Of a stretch of DNA of 45,660 nt, positions 32,725 through 40,447 are shown piece after piece. Under the pieces are notes generated by a model. That model did no database searches, had not been told where the DNA came from, and was given only the letters and a program-made list of their open reading frames with translations. Source of the stretch: Rhodobacterales bacterium 56_14_T64. Its GTDB lineage: Bacteria; Pseudomonadota; Alphaproteobacteria; Rhodobacterales; Rhodobacteraceae. The position numbers were made by a program, and so were the translations under genes. Each line of letters starts with the position of its first letter. Position 1 is the first letter of the stretch. The DNA lies in the NCBI GenBank assembly GCA_002162795.1, contig MAAY01000100.1, positions 1 through 45,660 of the forward strand, read 5' to 3'.

Positions 32725-33846
32725 TTAGGTGTTGTCGAGAACAAGGGCCGCGCTGGCCTCCCAACTCGCAAACAAAGTGTCGCCTGCTTTAAACGGGCCG
32801 TTGTCCGGCTCTGATTGCCTTGGCGAAAGAACCAGAAATTCGCCAAGAGTTTCATGTCTCACCAGATACTCGGTGTGCTCCCCAAGAAAGATCCGGTTCT
32901 GTACGATAACGCTAAGCCCGTCTGTATTTCGGCTCAGGTTTATTTGCTCTGGGCGGACACTGATGCAGACCTCTTGATCCGTCTCAACCTTGCCAACTGG
33001 CTTGCCCTGCATGCTCAATCCGTTGCTCAACAAAACCGAGATGAGCGCGCCGGATTGTTCAGTGACCTTGCCATCGAAAAAATTCGACGTTCCGACAAAA
33101 CCTGCAACATACCGCGAATTTGGCTGGTCATAGAGCTCTTGTGGGCTGCCGATCTGCACAATGCGGCCATCCTTCATGACGCATATGCGGTCACTCATCG
33201 ACAGGGCCTCTTCCTGATCATGGGTGACAAGAACAAACGTGATGCCCAATTGGCGCTGCAAGTTCTGCAATTCAATTTGCATCTCTTTGCGCAGTTTTCG
33301 ATCCAGTGCGGCCATCGGCTCATCCAGCAAAAGCAGCTTAGGCTCGTTAATAATGGCTCTGGCCAGGGCAACGCGTTGTTGCTGCCCACCGGACATTTCC
33401 CAGACTTTTCGGTCGTCGAACCCACTAAGCTGCACCACGTCGAGCGCCTTGCTAACCTTTTCAGCTATTTGTGCTTTTGGTAGACGGGGGCGACGTTGGC
33501 GCAGCCCGTAACCAATGTTTTGCGCAACGGTCATATGTGGAAACAGCGCATATTGCTGAAACACCATGTTGACCGGACGATGGTGGGCATCAAGGTCGTT
33601 GACCACTTCGCCGTCCAGAAGAACTTCACCTTCAGTCGGAACTTCAAATCCCGCCAATATGCGAAGAGCGGTTGTCTTGCCGCAGCCCGATGGCCCAAGG
33701 AAAGAAAGGAACTCACCTTCGGCGATCGACAGGTTCAAATCGCTTGCAGCCAGCACATCCCCGAACCGCTTAGAGACCCCACGTAGCTCAGCAATCACCA
33801 TGTTGTTGACCGGGCTAGCATCCCCGATATACCCCCTGATTTCCAT
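32725..33846 (-). CDS. PotA-type ABC transporter ATPase (cassette 2)
   Basis: A 373-aa ATPase and first gene of the second transporter operon. Walker A GPSGCGKTT, VFQQYALFPH, signature MSGGQQQR, Walker B LLLDEPMAALD and VTHDQ are present, with a TOBE domain at the C-terminus (ISVRPEQINL). An internal ATG (33801, MVIAEL) is an alternative start close to the domain. Divergent from the LuxR-type regulator, with a dyad in between. Confidence 0.92.
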   Translation of the reverse strand: MEIRGYIGDASPVNNMVIAELRGVSKRFGDVLAASDLNLSIAEGEFLSFLGPSGCGKTTALRILAGFEVPTEGEVLLDGEVVNDLDAHHRPVNMVFQQYALFPHMTVAQNIGYGLRQRRPRLPKAQIAEKVSKALDVVQLSGFDDRKVWEMSGGQQQRVALARAIINEPKLLLLDEPMAALDRKLRKEMQIELQNLQRQLGITFVLVTHDQEEALSMSDRICVMKDGRIVQIGSPQELYDQPNSRYVAGFVGTSNFFDGKVTEQSGALISVLLSNGLSMQGKPVGKVETDQEVCISVRPEQINLSRNTDGLSVIVQNRIFLGEHTEYLVRHETLGEFLVLSPRQSEPDNGPFKAGDTLFASWEASAALVLDNT

Positions 33847-33903
33847 TTTAGCCTATCTTTTTCCGGATTCTTTGAATACTACTCAACTTGGGAAAACTGT
33901 ATG

Positions 33904-33936
33904 AAAAACGTGTTTCGTTGTATATACCACGTTTTT
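33904..33936. promoter_or_regulatory. Long dyad between divergent ABC and LuxR-type genes
   Basis: AAAAACGTG (33904-33912) and CACGTTTTT (33928-33936) are exact reverse complements around 15 bases. GTAT flanks both arms outside, extending the symmetry. Its position in the 122-bp divergent gap makes it the likely binding site of the LuxR-type regulator at 33969. Confidence 0.65.
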
Positions 33937-33968
33937 AGTATACCAATCAGAGTATAGGGGTCTGGCAG

Positions 33969-34763
33969 ATGAAAGACGTGATCAATGCAACGGGCGCTTT
34001 GATTGATGCTATCGGCACTGATCAGTTTGCGCAGACACTATCAGACGCCCTAAAGGGCATTGCCCCCTTGGATTACACCGTGGTTTTTGGATATTTTGGT
34101 GCGGCCCGTCCGATGGATCTATTTGATGATTTCCCACGCGGAAAACGCAAGGTCTTTGTCGAGGATTACCAAGAAGGCCCTTACCTTCTGGACCCCTTCT
34201 ATTTAGCCTGCGGAAATCAAGTTGAATCGGGCCTTTACAGAATAAAGGATCTCGCTCCAGACCGATTTTTCCAGGGAGAGTATTTCCGCAGTTATTATGC
34301 CCGAACCGGACTTGCTGAAGAAATCGGTTACTTCATCGAAATGCCTGAAAGGGCTATCGTTGTTGTTTCTCTTATGCGGGCAAAAAAAGCGTTCTCAGCC
34401 AGGGAATTCCGGCAGCTCGGAGAGTTTTGGCCAATTGTACGGGCGTGCTGCAAGCGTCACTGGCAGGATCTCCCATCACAATTTGGAGCAGGAGAACACG
34501 ACTCCGGTGATGCCAGTCTCCATCACAGCGTCGAGTTGGCATTCACGAAATTTGGCGATGGTGTGCTGACCCCACGCGAACGCCAAGTCGTCGAGTTTAC
34601 TCTGAAGGGGCACTCCGCAGATGCGGTTGGGCGCATACTAGAAATTTCACCGGGAACCGTGCGCATCCATCGTAGAAATGTGTACTTGAAATTACAGATA
34701 CGGTCTCAGGGTGAGCTGTTTTCTAAATTTATTGACACTTTGGTATCGGGCGAAAAGCAATGA
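33969..34763 (+). CDS. LuxR-type HTH regulator (orphan)
   Basis: A 264-aa regulator. The C-terminal 65 residues (LTPRERQVVEFTLKGHSADAVG, then ISPGTVRIHRRNVYLKL) are a LuxR/GerE HTH. The N-terminal 180 residues contain no receiver Asp and no clear autoinducer-domain signature; they may bind a ligand. No LuxI-type synthase is in the window. Divergent from the second ABC-SDR operon, so it likely controls that operon in response to its substrate. Confidence 0.85.
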   Translation: MKDVINATGALIDAIGTDQFAQTLSDALKGIAPLDYTVVFGYFGAARPMDLFDDFPRGKRKVFVEDYQEGPYLLDPFYLACGNQVESGLYRIKDLAPDRFFQGEYFRSYYARTGLAEEIGYFIEMPERAIVVVSLMRAKKAFSAREFRQLGEFWPIVRACCKRHWQDLPSQFGAGEHDSGDASLHHSVELAFTKFGDGVLTPRERQVVEFTLKGHSADAVGRILEISPGTVRIHRRNVYLKLQIRSQGELFSKFIDTLVSGEKQ

Positions 34764-34785
34764 AATATTGAGTATTTCTCTTTTT
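34762..34785 (+). terminator. Rho-independent terminator of the LuxR-type gene
   Basis: GAAATA (34762-34767), loop TTGAG, TATTTC (34773-34778), then TCTTTTT. It starts within the stop codon of the gene. The stem is AT-rich and short but the T-run is good. Confidence 0.6.
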
Positions 34786-35213
34786 ACATCGTTACCAGGC
34801 AAGTTAGTAGGACAATAAATGTTTTTATCCAACTTGGCACTGCACTCTCCTGACACCTTGGAACTCGTTTCCGGAGAGTGCTGGTCGGTTGGAGTTGTGT
34901 CTTTTCACTGTTGGTTGCCTCCGAAGGGCTGACCCCACTCGGTGACCAAGTTTAACTATTAGCGCAAGACACGCATCAAGTATAACGAGACGATGGTTTG
35001 GTAGTCTCCCCATTTTTAAAGCCATGTCGCTAAACTGTGTTGGCTGGTTTGGAGTCCGTTTTGATCAATGCTGCGGCGCAGAAAGTTGTCATGAAGCGCG
35101 GATTGCGGTTATTCGCTGCGCCATGCGCCAAGGTCAGGTATGCGGATTTTGGGACCATGAGTTTAGTGTCCAAATTCGAATTTGCGGCTTAAACGTTATG
35201 GCAAATTGTAACA
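34786..35213. other. Intergenic stretch without a supported gene
   Basis: No frame here has a family match, a good start or a sensible composition. It separates the LuxR-type gene from the broken cyclase and is probably decayed DNA from the insertion-sequence activity further right. Confidence 0.55.
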
Positions 35214-35682
35214 TCAATGAGTCAATGTGGGCTCGGTTGTTGGCACGTTGCCTTCAAGTAGGTAGGTTGCTCTCGGCCTGTGGCCCTTGATTTGGATTTC
35301 TCCGCGCGGGGTTGACTGGTAACGGTCAGATAACAGTTGCCAAGTCTCTGCTGAAATCTGAATCTGATCAGCAATCCCTTCAGATTCCATTCTGCTGGCA
35401 ACGTTTACAGTGTTTCCCCACAGGTCGTATGAGAATTTTTGTTTGCCGATTACGCCAGCAATGAACGCGCCCGAATGCACGCCAATCCTAAGCTTCAGGT
35501 CAACATTGTTATCGCGACGAAATTCACCAAAGGCTTTTGCATACCCAAAGCCAAGTCAGCAATGTTCTCTGCATGATCTGCGACGCAGCCTTTCAATCCC
35601 GTAGCGACCATATAGGCATCGCCAATGGTTTTTATCTTCTCGGCACCATGCTTTTCGGCAAGTTTGTCGAACCGTGAAAACT
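35214..35682 (-). pseudogene. Class III adenylate cyclase, C-terminal relic
   Basis: Reads [20 protein letters not shown], then DAYMVATG, the strand with the second metal-binding Asp of class III cyclases. Near 35540 one base seems lost (GGTATGCAAAAG for an expected GGTATGGCAAAAG), and the frame shifts to [20 protein letters not shown], then VHSGAFIAGVIG and YDLWGNTVNVASRME, which ends in a normal C-terminus at 35214. The 5' side stops exactly at the end of the IS3 element at 35683, so the insertion removed or separated the N-terminal part. Not functional. Confidence 0.88.
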
Positions 35683-35743
35683 GAAGTGGTCCTGCTTTTC
35701 CGGACAGGTTTACGGCTCAGTTAAGATGCATCTGGGTTAGGTT

Positions 35744-36650
35744 TCATGCCGCGTGTTTCATTCGTGTCTGACCGAAGTATGCGTGGTCCGGTGTCTTCTT
35801 TTCATGAGCGGTATGTGGCCGCTCAGTATTGTAGAAGTTGATCCAGTCTTTGATCACGCGCGTGGCTTGGAAACCGCCCTGCAATTCTTGCAGATACACC
35901 GCTTCCTGCTTTAGAGATCGCCATAGGCGTTCGATGAATATGTTGTCGAAATATCTGCCCCGACCATCCATCCACTGACCGGCAGTGCATGTTTCATGCA
36001 TGAGAGGGGAGACTTTGATCTTGGCCTCAGTTAGCCTGGTGATCCAGGCCGATCCAGTGAATTGAGAACCCTGATCTGTGTTCATGATCTCGGGTCTGCC
36101 ATTTTTGGAGATGGCTTCATTTAGGGCCTCGACACAGAAACTGGCATCCAACGTGTTTGATAACCGCCCCCTATCGGGCATTGGACAGCACCTTCCGCGT
36201 TGCCCAGTCCATGATCGCGACGAGGTATAGAAAACCGCGTTGCACCGGAATGTAGGTAATATCTGAACACCAAACATGGTTTGGACGTGTGATTGGCAAC
36301 TTCCGCAGCAGATATGGGTAAATCGGATGCTGTGGACGCTTCTTGCTGGTGCTAGGGCCTTTATACCCTCTCGTGCATTTACCAATGCACTGCCGGGCGG
36401 CGGATGCCATGATGCCCATCAGGCGGCGCACGCGATGGCGGCCGGCATGGAAACCGTTTCGAGGCAGGTATGCTGCAATTTGCCGACTGCCAAAGACTGG
36501 GTATTTTGTGAACACCCGGTCGATCTCGTTCATCAGATTCAGCGTTTCATCACCTACCCCAACCGGGGTGTAAGACAGCGATGACCGGCTGATCTTCAGC
36601 AGTTTGCACTGCCGGGTCAGGCTGAGATCAGACCAATCTCGATTGATCAT
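35744..36650 (-). pseudogene. IS3 transposase orfB, frame-broken
   Basis: Starts with MINRDWSDLSLTRQCKLLKI (HTH_21 region) and keeps VWCSDITYIP (first Asp), NTDQGSQFT (second Asp) and DNIFIERLWRS (Glu) of the DDE triad, ending near FGQTRMKHAA. The frame is broken near 36175, where the expected Trp codon between KVLS and RLSNTLD is replaced by about 16 bases. A further insertion of 36 bases near 35975-36010 (in frame, with a palindrome TGCATG-TTT-CATGCA) adds about 12 residues before MDGRGRY. Confidence 0.85.
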
Positions 36651-36670
36651 TGCCTGGCGTTCGGACGGGC

Positions 36671-36960
36671 TTATCGCTTCAGCCCATGTGACAAAAAATC
36701 GTTTTCGACCGCCAGATTCCCGATCTTGGCATGCAGCTCCTTCACTTCAGCCTCGTTGTCCTCAGCCTTTTTCACTTTGTCGGAAATACCCCCGTAAGGC
36801 CGTCAATCGCCTGCCGTTTCCAGGTCGTCACCTGGGTCGGGTGAATGCGGTGATTGGCTGCAGTTTCCTGCACCGTCTTGTCACCACGCAGCGTTGCAAG
36901 CGCCACAGTGGCTTCGAATTTGTCCGAAAATCGGCGTATCGTTGTCATGTAAGCATCCAT
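36671..36960 (-). pseudogene. IS3 transposase orfA, frame-broken
   Basis: MTTIRRFSDKFEATVALATL, then RGDKTVQETAANHRIHPTQV is the orfA HTH. At about 36788 one T appears lost, so the frame reads GVFPTK and stops; in the other frame DKVKKAEDNEAEVKELHAKI and VENDFLSHGLKR continue to a TAA at 36671. Inactive as written unless frameshifting rescues it. Confidence 0.85.
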
Positions 36961-37029
36961 TCTTCAGGTTTGGATACACATTAGCAGACTGTCCATTTTT
37001 GCCGGAACACTTCTGTTAACAAAAGCCTC

Positions 37030-37740
37030 TTTGTGCAAATACCTGGCCTGCTGCGCAAAGAACCACGCAACCATCTCAGAAGTAAGCGTAAGTTCCGGCA
37101 TGCTAAAGGCCATAAACCAAGACAGGGCAACAAATTCTCGAAGGGGTATCCATTCGAGAAAGACCCGCAGATGTGAAAGAGCGCGTTATCCCAGGACATT
37201 CACTGTCGGGCAGGCGTTTTTTCCAACGCCGATAGGGCGAGGGAGACCTCATTGGTGGCTCAAAAAACTGCGATATCGCTACGATTGTGGAGCGTCACAC
37301 GTGGTTCACGATCCTGGTGAAACTTAACGGAAAGAGTACGGATCACGTCGTTCCCGCATTGGCGCGTCAAATGACCAATTTTCCTGGTCAACTCAAACAA
37401 AGCCTAACCTGGGATCGGGGCACCGAGTTGGCGTCACATCAAAAGTTCACCATTGCGACGGATATGGATGTTTATTTTTGCGACCCAAGGAGTCCGTGGC
37501 AACGCGGTACAAACGAAAATCCCAACGGACTGTTATGGCAAAACTTTCCCAAGGGATCCTGCCTTGCCGGGTTGTCTCAGAATGAATTGCATGACGTCGC
37601 GCGGCACCCAAATAGCCGCCCACGAAAATCCTTGGGCATCCAGTCCCCATCACATAGATTAGAGCAGGTGTTGCTCTGACCGGCTGAATCCATCACCACC
37701 AATTTTAAGGGGATTACCAGGGTATTATGGGAGAGGTCTC
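37030..37740 (+). pseudogene. IS30-family transposase relic
   Basis: An N-terminally truncated IS30 transposase. Fragments in different frames read LRSKRKFRHAKGHK, then GVSIRERPADVKERVIPGH; an extra stretch of about 36 bases (37198-37233, with a GGCGTT-AACGCC palindrome) interrupts the alignment before GEGDLIGGSKNCDIATIVER. From there HTWFTILVKLNGKSTDHVVP, SLTWDRGTEL and QRGTNENPNGLL carry the rest of the catalytic core, ending at 37679. The N-terminal HTH is gone, cut by the IS3 end at 37013. Confidence 0.85.
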
Positions 37741-37800
37741 CAGACTTGTGCCGACGCAAGCAGATTGAAATAGGTTACCTTCACTCCACGCGCAAATTTT

Positions 37801-37821
37801 GGTGACAAATGCGGTGACAAG
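37801..37821. promoter_or_regulatory. Candidate recombinase arm-type sites, right end
   Basis: GGTGACAAAT (37801-37810) and GGTGACAAG (37813-37821), 12-bp period, 76 bases inside the right attachment core. Matches the left-end pair at 1411-1432 in sequence, spacing and orientation. Confidence 0.6.
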
Positions 37822-37851
37822 TCAAAACATGCAAGCCGATTCAAAAACCCA

Positions 37852-37887
37852 AAAAAGCCACCAAGCTATTGAGCTTAGTGGCTTTTT
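37852..37887 (-). terminator. Rho-independent terminator of tRNA-Asn
   Basis: On the minus strand, directly after the tRNA CCA end, AAAAAGCCACTAAGCTC pairs with GCTTGGTGGCTTTTT (with G-T pairs) and ends in a T-run. Confidence 0.85.
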
Positions 37888-37888
37888 A

Positions 37889-37963
37889 TGGCTCCGGCGG
37901 TAGGGATCGAACCTACGACCAATTGATTAACAGTCAACTGCTCTACCGCTGAGCTACGCCGGA
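37889..37963 (-). tRNA. tRNA-Asn(GTT)
   Basis: A 75-nt tRNA with encoded CCA. The acceptor arms TCCGGCG and CGCCGGA pair perfectly, the D-arm has AGCTCAGCGGTAGAGC, the anticodon loop reads CTGTTAA with anticodon GTT, and the T-arm has GGTTCGATCC. This is the intact copy of the integration target; its 3' 45 nt overlap the right attachment repeat. Confidence 0.97.
37897..37933 (-). repeat. Right attachment-site copy (within tRNA-Asn)
   Basis: Exact 37-bp match to 1233-1269. It lies inside the functional tRNA, covering the anticodon 3' side to the T-stem, as expected for a tRNA attachment site. Confidence 0.9.
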
Positions 37964-38041
37964 ACGGTCCGTGTCGTATAGCGCCCGGATTTTGGAGCGT
38001 CTAGAGAATAAACTCGATATTTTCAAAATAATTTTCTCAGT

Positions 38042-38959
38042 CTATTTGCACAGTTGAAATCTAGCGGTAGCGGATAGATTTCCGATGGCCTCGATTTGTG
38101 ATTTTCCCATTAAATCAATCAGATGCGCAAGGATGTTGCGTTCTGCAGCTGCCAGTAAAGATGCCGGTGTCGTGGTGTAGATTTCTTGCGCCAGACTCTG
38201 AGCTGTGGCCGGTGACTTTGCCAATCCGTCCAGGATCGCCGACTCGCGGGAGTTTCGGTGAGCAATCAGCCATTCCAGTCGTGCGATCGGCTCCGTAACC
38301 GGGGCTCCGTGGCCGGGGTGGAACACCCGCCAGTTTCGGGCCCGCAAACGGTGACAAGAGGCCATGAAATCGCTCAGGTCTCCATCGGGTGGCGACACCA
38401 GTGAACTGGCCCAGCCCATCACATGGTCAGCGGTGAAACACGCATCCTTCCAGGCCAGCGCGATGTGGTTGCCTAAATGGCCGGGGGTATGGATCACTTC
38501 CAAAGTCCAGCCGTCGCCGGTAATCAACGCGCCGTCGGCTACTGTTATGTCGGGCTGAAAATTCGTGTCGATGCCTTCATCGCCACCTGCCATGCCTGCT
38601 GCAGCCAGTTTTGTCATCACGGTACTGCGGCCTGCCTTGGCATCGCCAAAGGCATAGATCGGCGCGCCGGTGCGCTGGCTTAGCTCAGCCGCCAGTGGGG
38701 AGTGGTCGAGGTGGCTGTGAGTGACGATGATATGAGTGATACGCTGGGTGGGCGCAACAGCTGCCAGAATCGCCTCAAGATGGTCGGGCAGGGTGGGGCC
38801 AGGGTCGATCACCGCCAGAGAGGTCTCGCCCAGCAGATAGGTGTTGGTGCCGCGATAGGTCATCGGAGACGGGTTTGCGGCCAAAATCCGGCGCAGCCCC
38901 GGTTCCAACTCTATTGCTACCCCAGCTTCCGGGTTGAAATCATCAGGAGCCTGCATCAT
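38042..38959 (-). CDS. MBL-fold metallo-hydrolase
   Basis: A 305-aa cytoplasmic hydrolase of the metallo-beta-lactamase fold, LACTB2/RNase-Z-like group. His81, His83, Asp85 and His86 (THSHLDHSPLA) form the zinc-binding core; VIHTPGHLGNHIAL, CFTADHVMGW and VFHPGHGAPV supply the remaining ligands. A C-terminal winged-helix-like part follows (ILDGLAKSPATAQSLAQEIY). Typical chromosomal gene just outside the island; divergent from the histidine kinase. Substrate unknown. Confidence 0.9.
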   Translation of the reverse strand: MMQAPDDFNPEAGVAIELEPGLRRILAANPSPMTYRGTNTYLLGETSLAVIDPGPTLPDHLEAILAAVAPTQRITHIIVTHSHLDHSPLAAELSQRTGAPIYAFGDAKAGRSTVMTKLAAAGMAGGDEGIDTNFQPDITVADGALITGDGWTLEVIHTPGHLGNHIALAWKDACFTADHVMGWASSLVSPPDGDLSDFMASCHRLRARNWRVFHPGHGAPVTEPIARLEWLIAHRNSRESAILDGLAKSPATAQSLAQEIYTTTPASLLAAAERNILAHLIDLMGKSQIEAIGNLSATARFQLCK

Positions 38960-39044
38960 TGTGCCTCGGTCTTTTGGTATTCATTTCAAACGCCCGCATC
39001 GGGCTGTGCTTCACAGTCTTGCTGGCGCTCTATAGGTTTAGCCC

Positions 39045-40364
39045 ATGTTATTCCACTGGCTCAAACGTTATATGCCGCGCAGTCTGTATGGACGGGCGGC
39101 GCTGATCATGATGCTACCCATCGTGGTGCTGCAACTGGTGGTCTCGGTGGCGTTTATTCAGCGACATTTGCAGGATATCACCGTGCAGATGACGCTGACG
39201 GTGATGCGCGAACTGGAATTGATTTCGGAACTGAGCCTGTCTGCGCCGACCCAAGAGGTGATGCTGGAGCAAACGGCTCCCTTACTGGCGCCCCTGCAAA
39301 TGGGCTTGCGGTTTCTTGGGGATGAAGAGTTACCACCGCAGGACGTGCTGGCCTGGAATGAATTCTCGGGACGTATCGTGCGGGACACATTGCGCAAGGG
39401 GTACGCTCCGATTATGGCCGTGCAATTCCCGGACAACCGACTGGTCAGGTTGATTTTTTCCAATCGTCTTGGACCAGTGGAGATCAGTTTTGATCGACGC
39501 CGGGTCACTGCGGCAGCGCCGCACCAGTTGATTGTCACCATGCTATTCTTTGGCATCTTCATGACCGTCATTTCGTTTCTCTACATGCGCAATCAGTTGC
39601 GGCCGATCAAACGACTGGCGGATGCGGCGCAGGCCTTTGGGCGGGGACGTGCAGTGCCGTACCGCCCCTCTGGTGCGACCGAGGTGCGGGTCGCAGGCAG
39701 CGCCTTTCTGGATATGCGCGCCCGGATCGACCGCCAGATCGAACAACGCACCCTTATGCTGTCCGGGGTGAGCCATGATCTGCGCACGCCATTGACCCGG
39801 ATGAGGCTGGGGTTGGCGATGCTGGATGAAGAGGACGCCGAGCCGCTGTTGCAGGATGTGGATGAAATGCAGCAAATGCTGGATGCTTTCCTCGATTTTT
39901 CACGCGGTGTGTCGACCAGCCCCCCCGAGGCAACTGATCCGCAGCAGCTGGTCAAGGCCATCGTTGACAACTGGCGCCGGGAGGACCGGGATGTGATGCT
40001 GGGAGAGTTGAGCGGCACGGGTACGGTTATGCTGCGCCCTGCAGCCTTGCGCCGTGCCGTCGATAACCTGGTCTCTAATGCGGTACGGTATGGCAGCCGG
40101 GCGCGGGTATCGGTGGCCCTGACCGACCGCGCATTGCGCATTCGGGTTGAAGATGACGGCCCAGGCATCCCGCAAGATCAACGCAGCGAGGCCATGCGTC
40201 CCTTTACCCGGCTGGACCCCTCACGCAATCAGGATTTGGGGTCCGGTGTTGGACTGGGGCTGGCCATCGTTGCCGACATCGCCCGCGCACATGGCGGTAC
40301 GTTGCGGCTAGGTCACAGCGGCGATCTTGGCGGGTTGCAGGCGGACATCGTGGTTGGCCGATAG
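39045..40364 (+). CDS. Membrane sensor histidine kinase, EnvZ-like
   Basis: A 439-aa inner-membrane kinase. Hydrophobic segments at about 18-40 and 162-181 enclose a periplasmic domain of about 120 residues. HAMP-like MRNQLRPIKRLADAAQAFGR follows. His244 in SGVSHDLRTPL is the phosphoacceptor; NLVSNAVRYG, DDGPGIP and GVGLGLAIV are the N, G1 and G2 boxes. No response regulator gene lies within the window on either side, so its partner must be elsewhere. Divergent from the MBL hydrolase. Confidence 0.92.
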   Translation: MLFHWLKRYMPRSLYGRAALIMMLPIVVLQLVVSVAFIQRHLQDITVQMTLTVMRELELISELSLSAPTQEVMLEQTAPLLAPLQMGLRFLGDEELPPQDVLAWNEFSGRIVRDTLRKGYAPIMAVQFPDNRLVRLIFSNRLGPVEISFDRRRVTAAAPHQLIVTMLFFGIFMTVISFLYMRNQLRPIKRLADAAQAFGRGRAVPYRPSGATEVRVAGSAFLDMRARIDRQIEQRTLMLSGVSHDLRTPLTRMRLGLAMLDEEDAEPLLQDVDEMQQMLDAFLDFSRGVSTSPPEATDPQQLVKAIVDNWRREDRDVMLGELSGTGTVMLRPAALRRAVDNLVSNAVRYGSRARVSVALTDRALRIRVEDDGPGIPQDQRSEAMRPFTRLDPSRNQDLGSGVGLGLAIVADIARAHGGTLRLGHSGDLGGLQADIVVGR

Positions 40365-40447
40365 GATTTTGGTCTTTGCAATAAGCGGTTAGGTGCTTAG
40401 GTAAACAAAAGCATTGAGATTTTTCCGATCACTTGTAATCTCGGTGC

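Larger units (their letters stand above)
35683..37013 (-). mobile_element. IS3-family element, inactive
   Basis: Imperfect terminal inverted repeats lie at about 35683-35707 and 36989-37013 (GAAGTGGTCC... against GAAGTGTTCC..., about two thirds matching). Between them are orfA and orfB of an IS3-family transposase, both frame-damaged. No clear target-site duplication is seen; one side is a cyclase relic, the other an IS30 relic, so rearrangement followed insertion. Confidence 0.8.
1233..37933. mobile_element. tRNA-Asn-integrated genomic island, about 36.7 kb
   Basis: A 37-bp sequence from the 3' half of tRNA-Asn is exactly duplicated at 1233-1269 and 37897-37933; the wider 48-bp segments (1222-1269, 37886-37933) differ at two positions. 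A tyrosine recombinase and small accessory genes sit just inside the left copy, IS relics and a broken gene just inside the right copy, and both ends carry the GGTGACAAAT tandem motif. The intact tRNA is at the right end, so the recombinase is at the end away from the intact tRNA, which is less common than the tRNA-proximal arrangement. Cargo is regulators, transporters and amine or methionine catabolic enzymes; no conjugation genes are seen. Confidence 0.85.

Noticed and set aside
33969-34763. Quorum-sensing LuxR receptor
   Set aside because: The HTH is LuxR-type, but the N-terminal domain lacks the autoinducer-domain pattern I would expect and there is no synthase gene nearby; a metabolite sensor is more likely.
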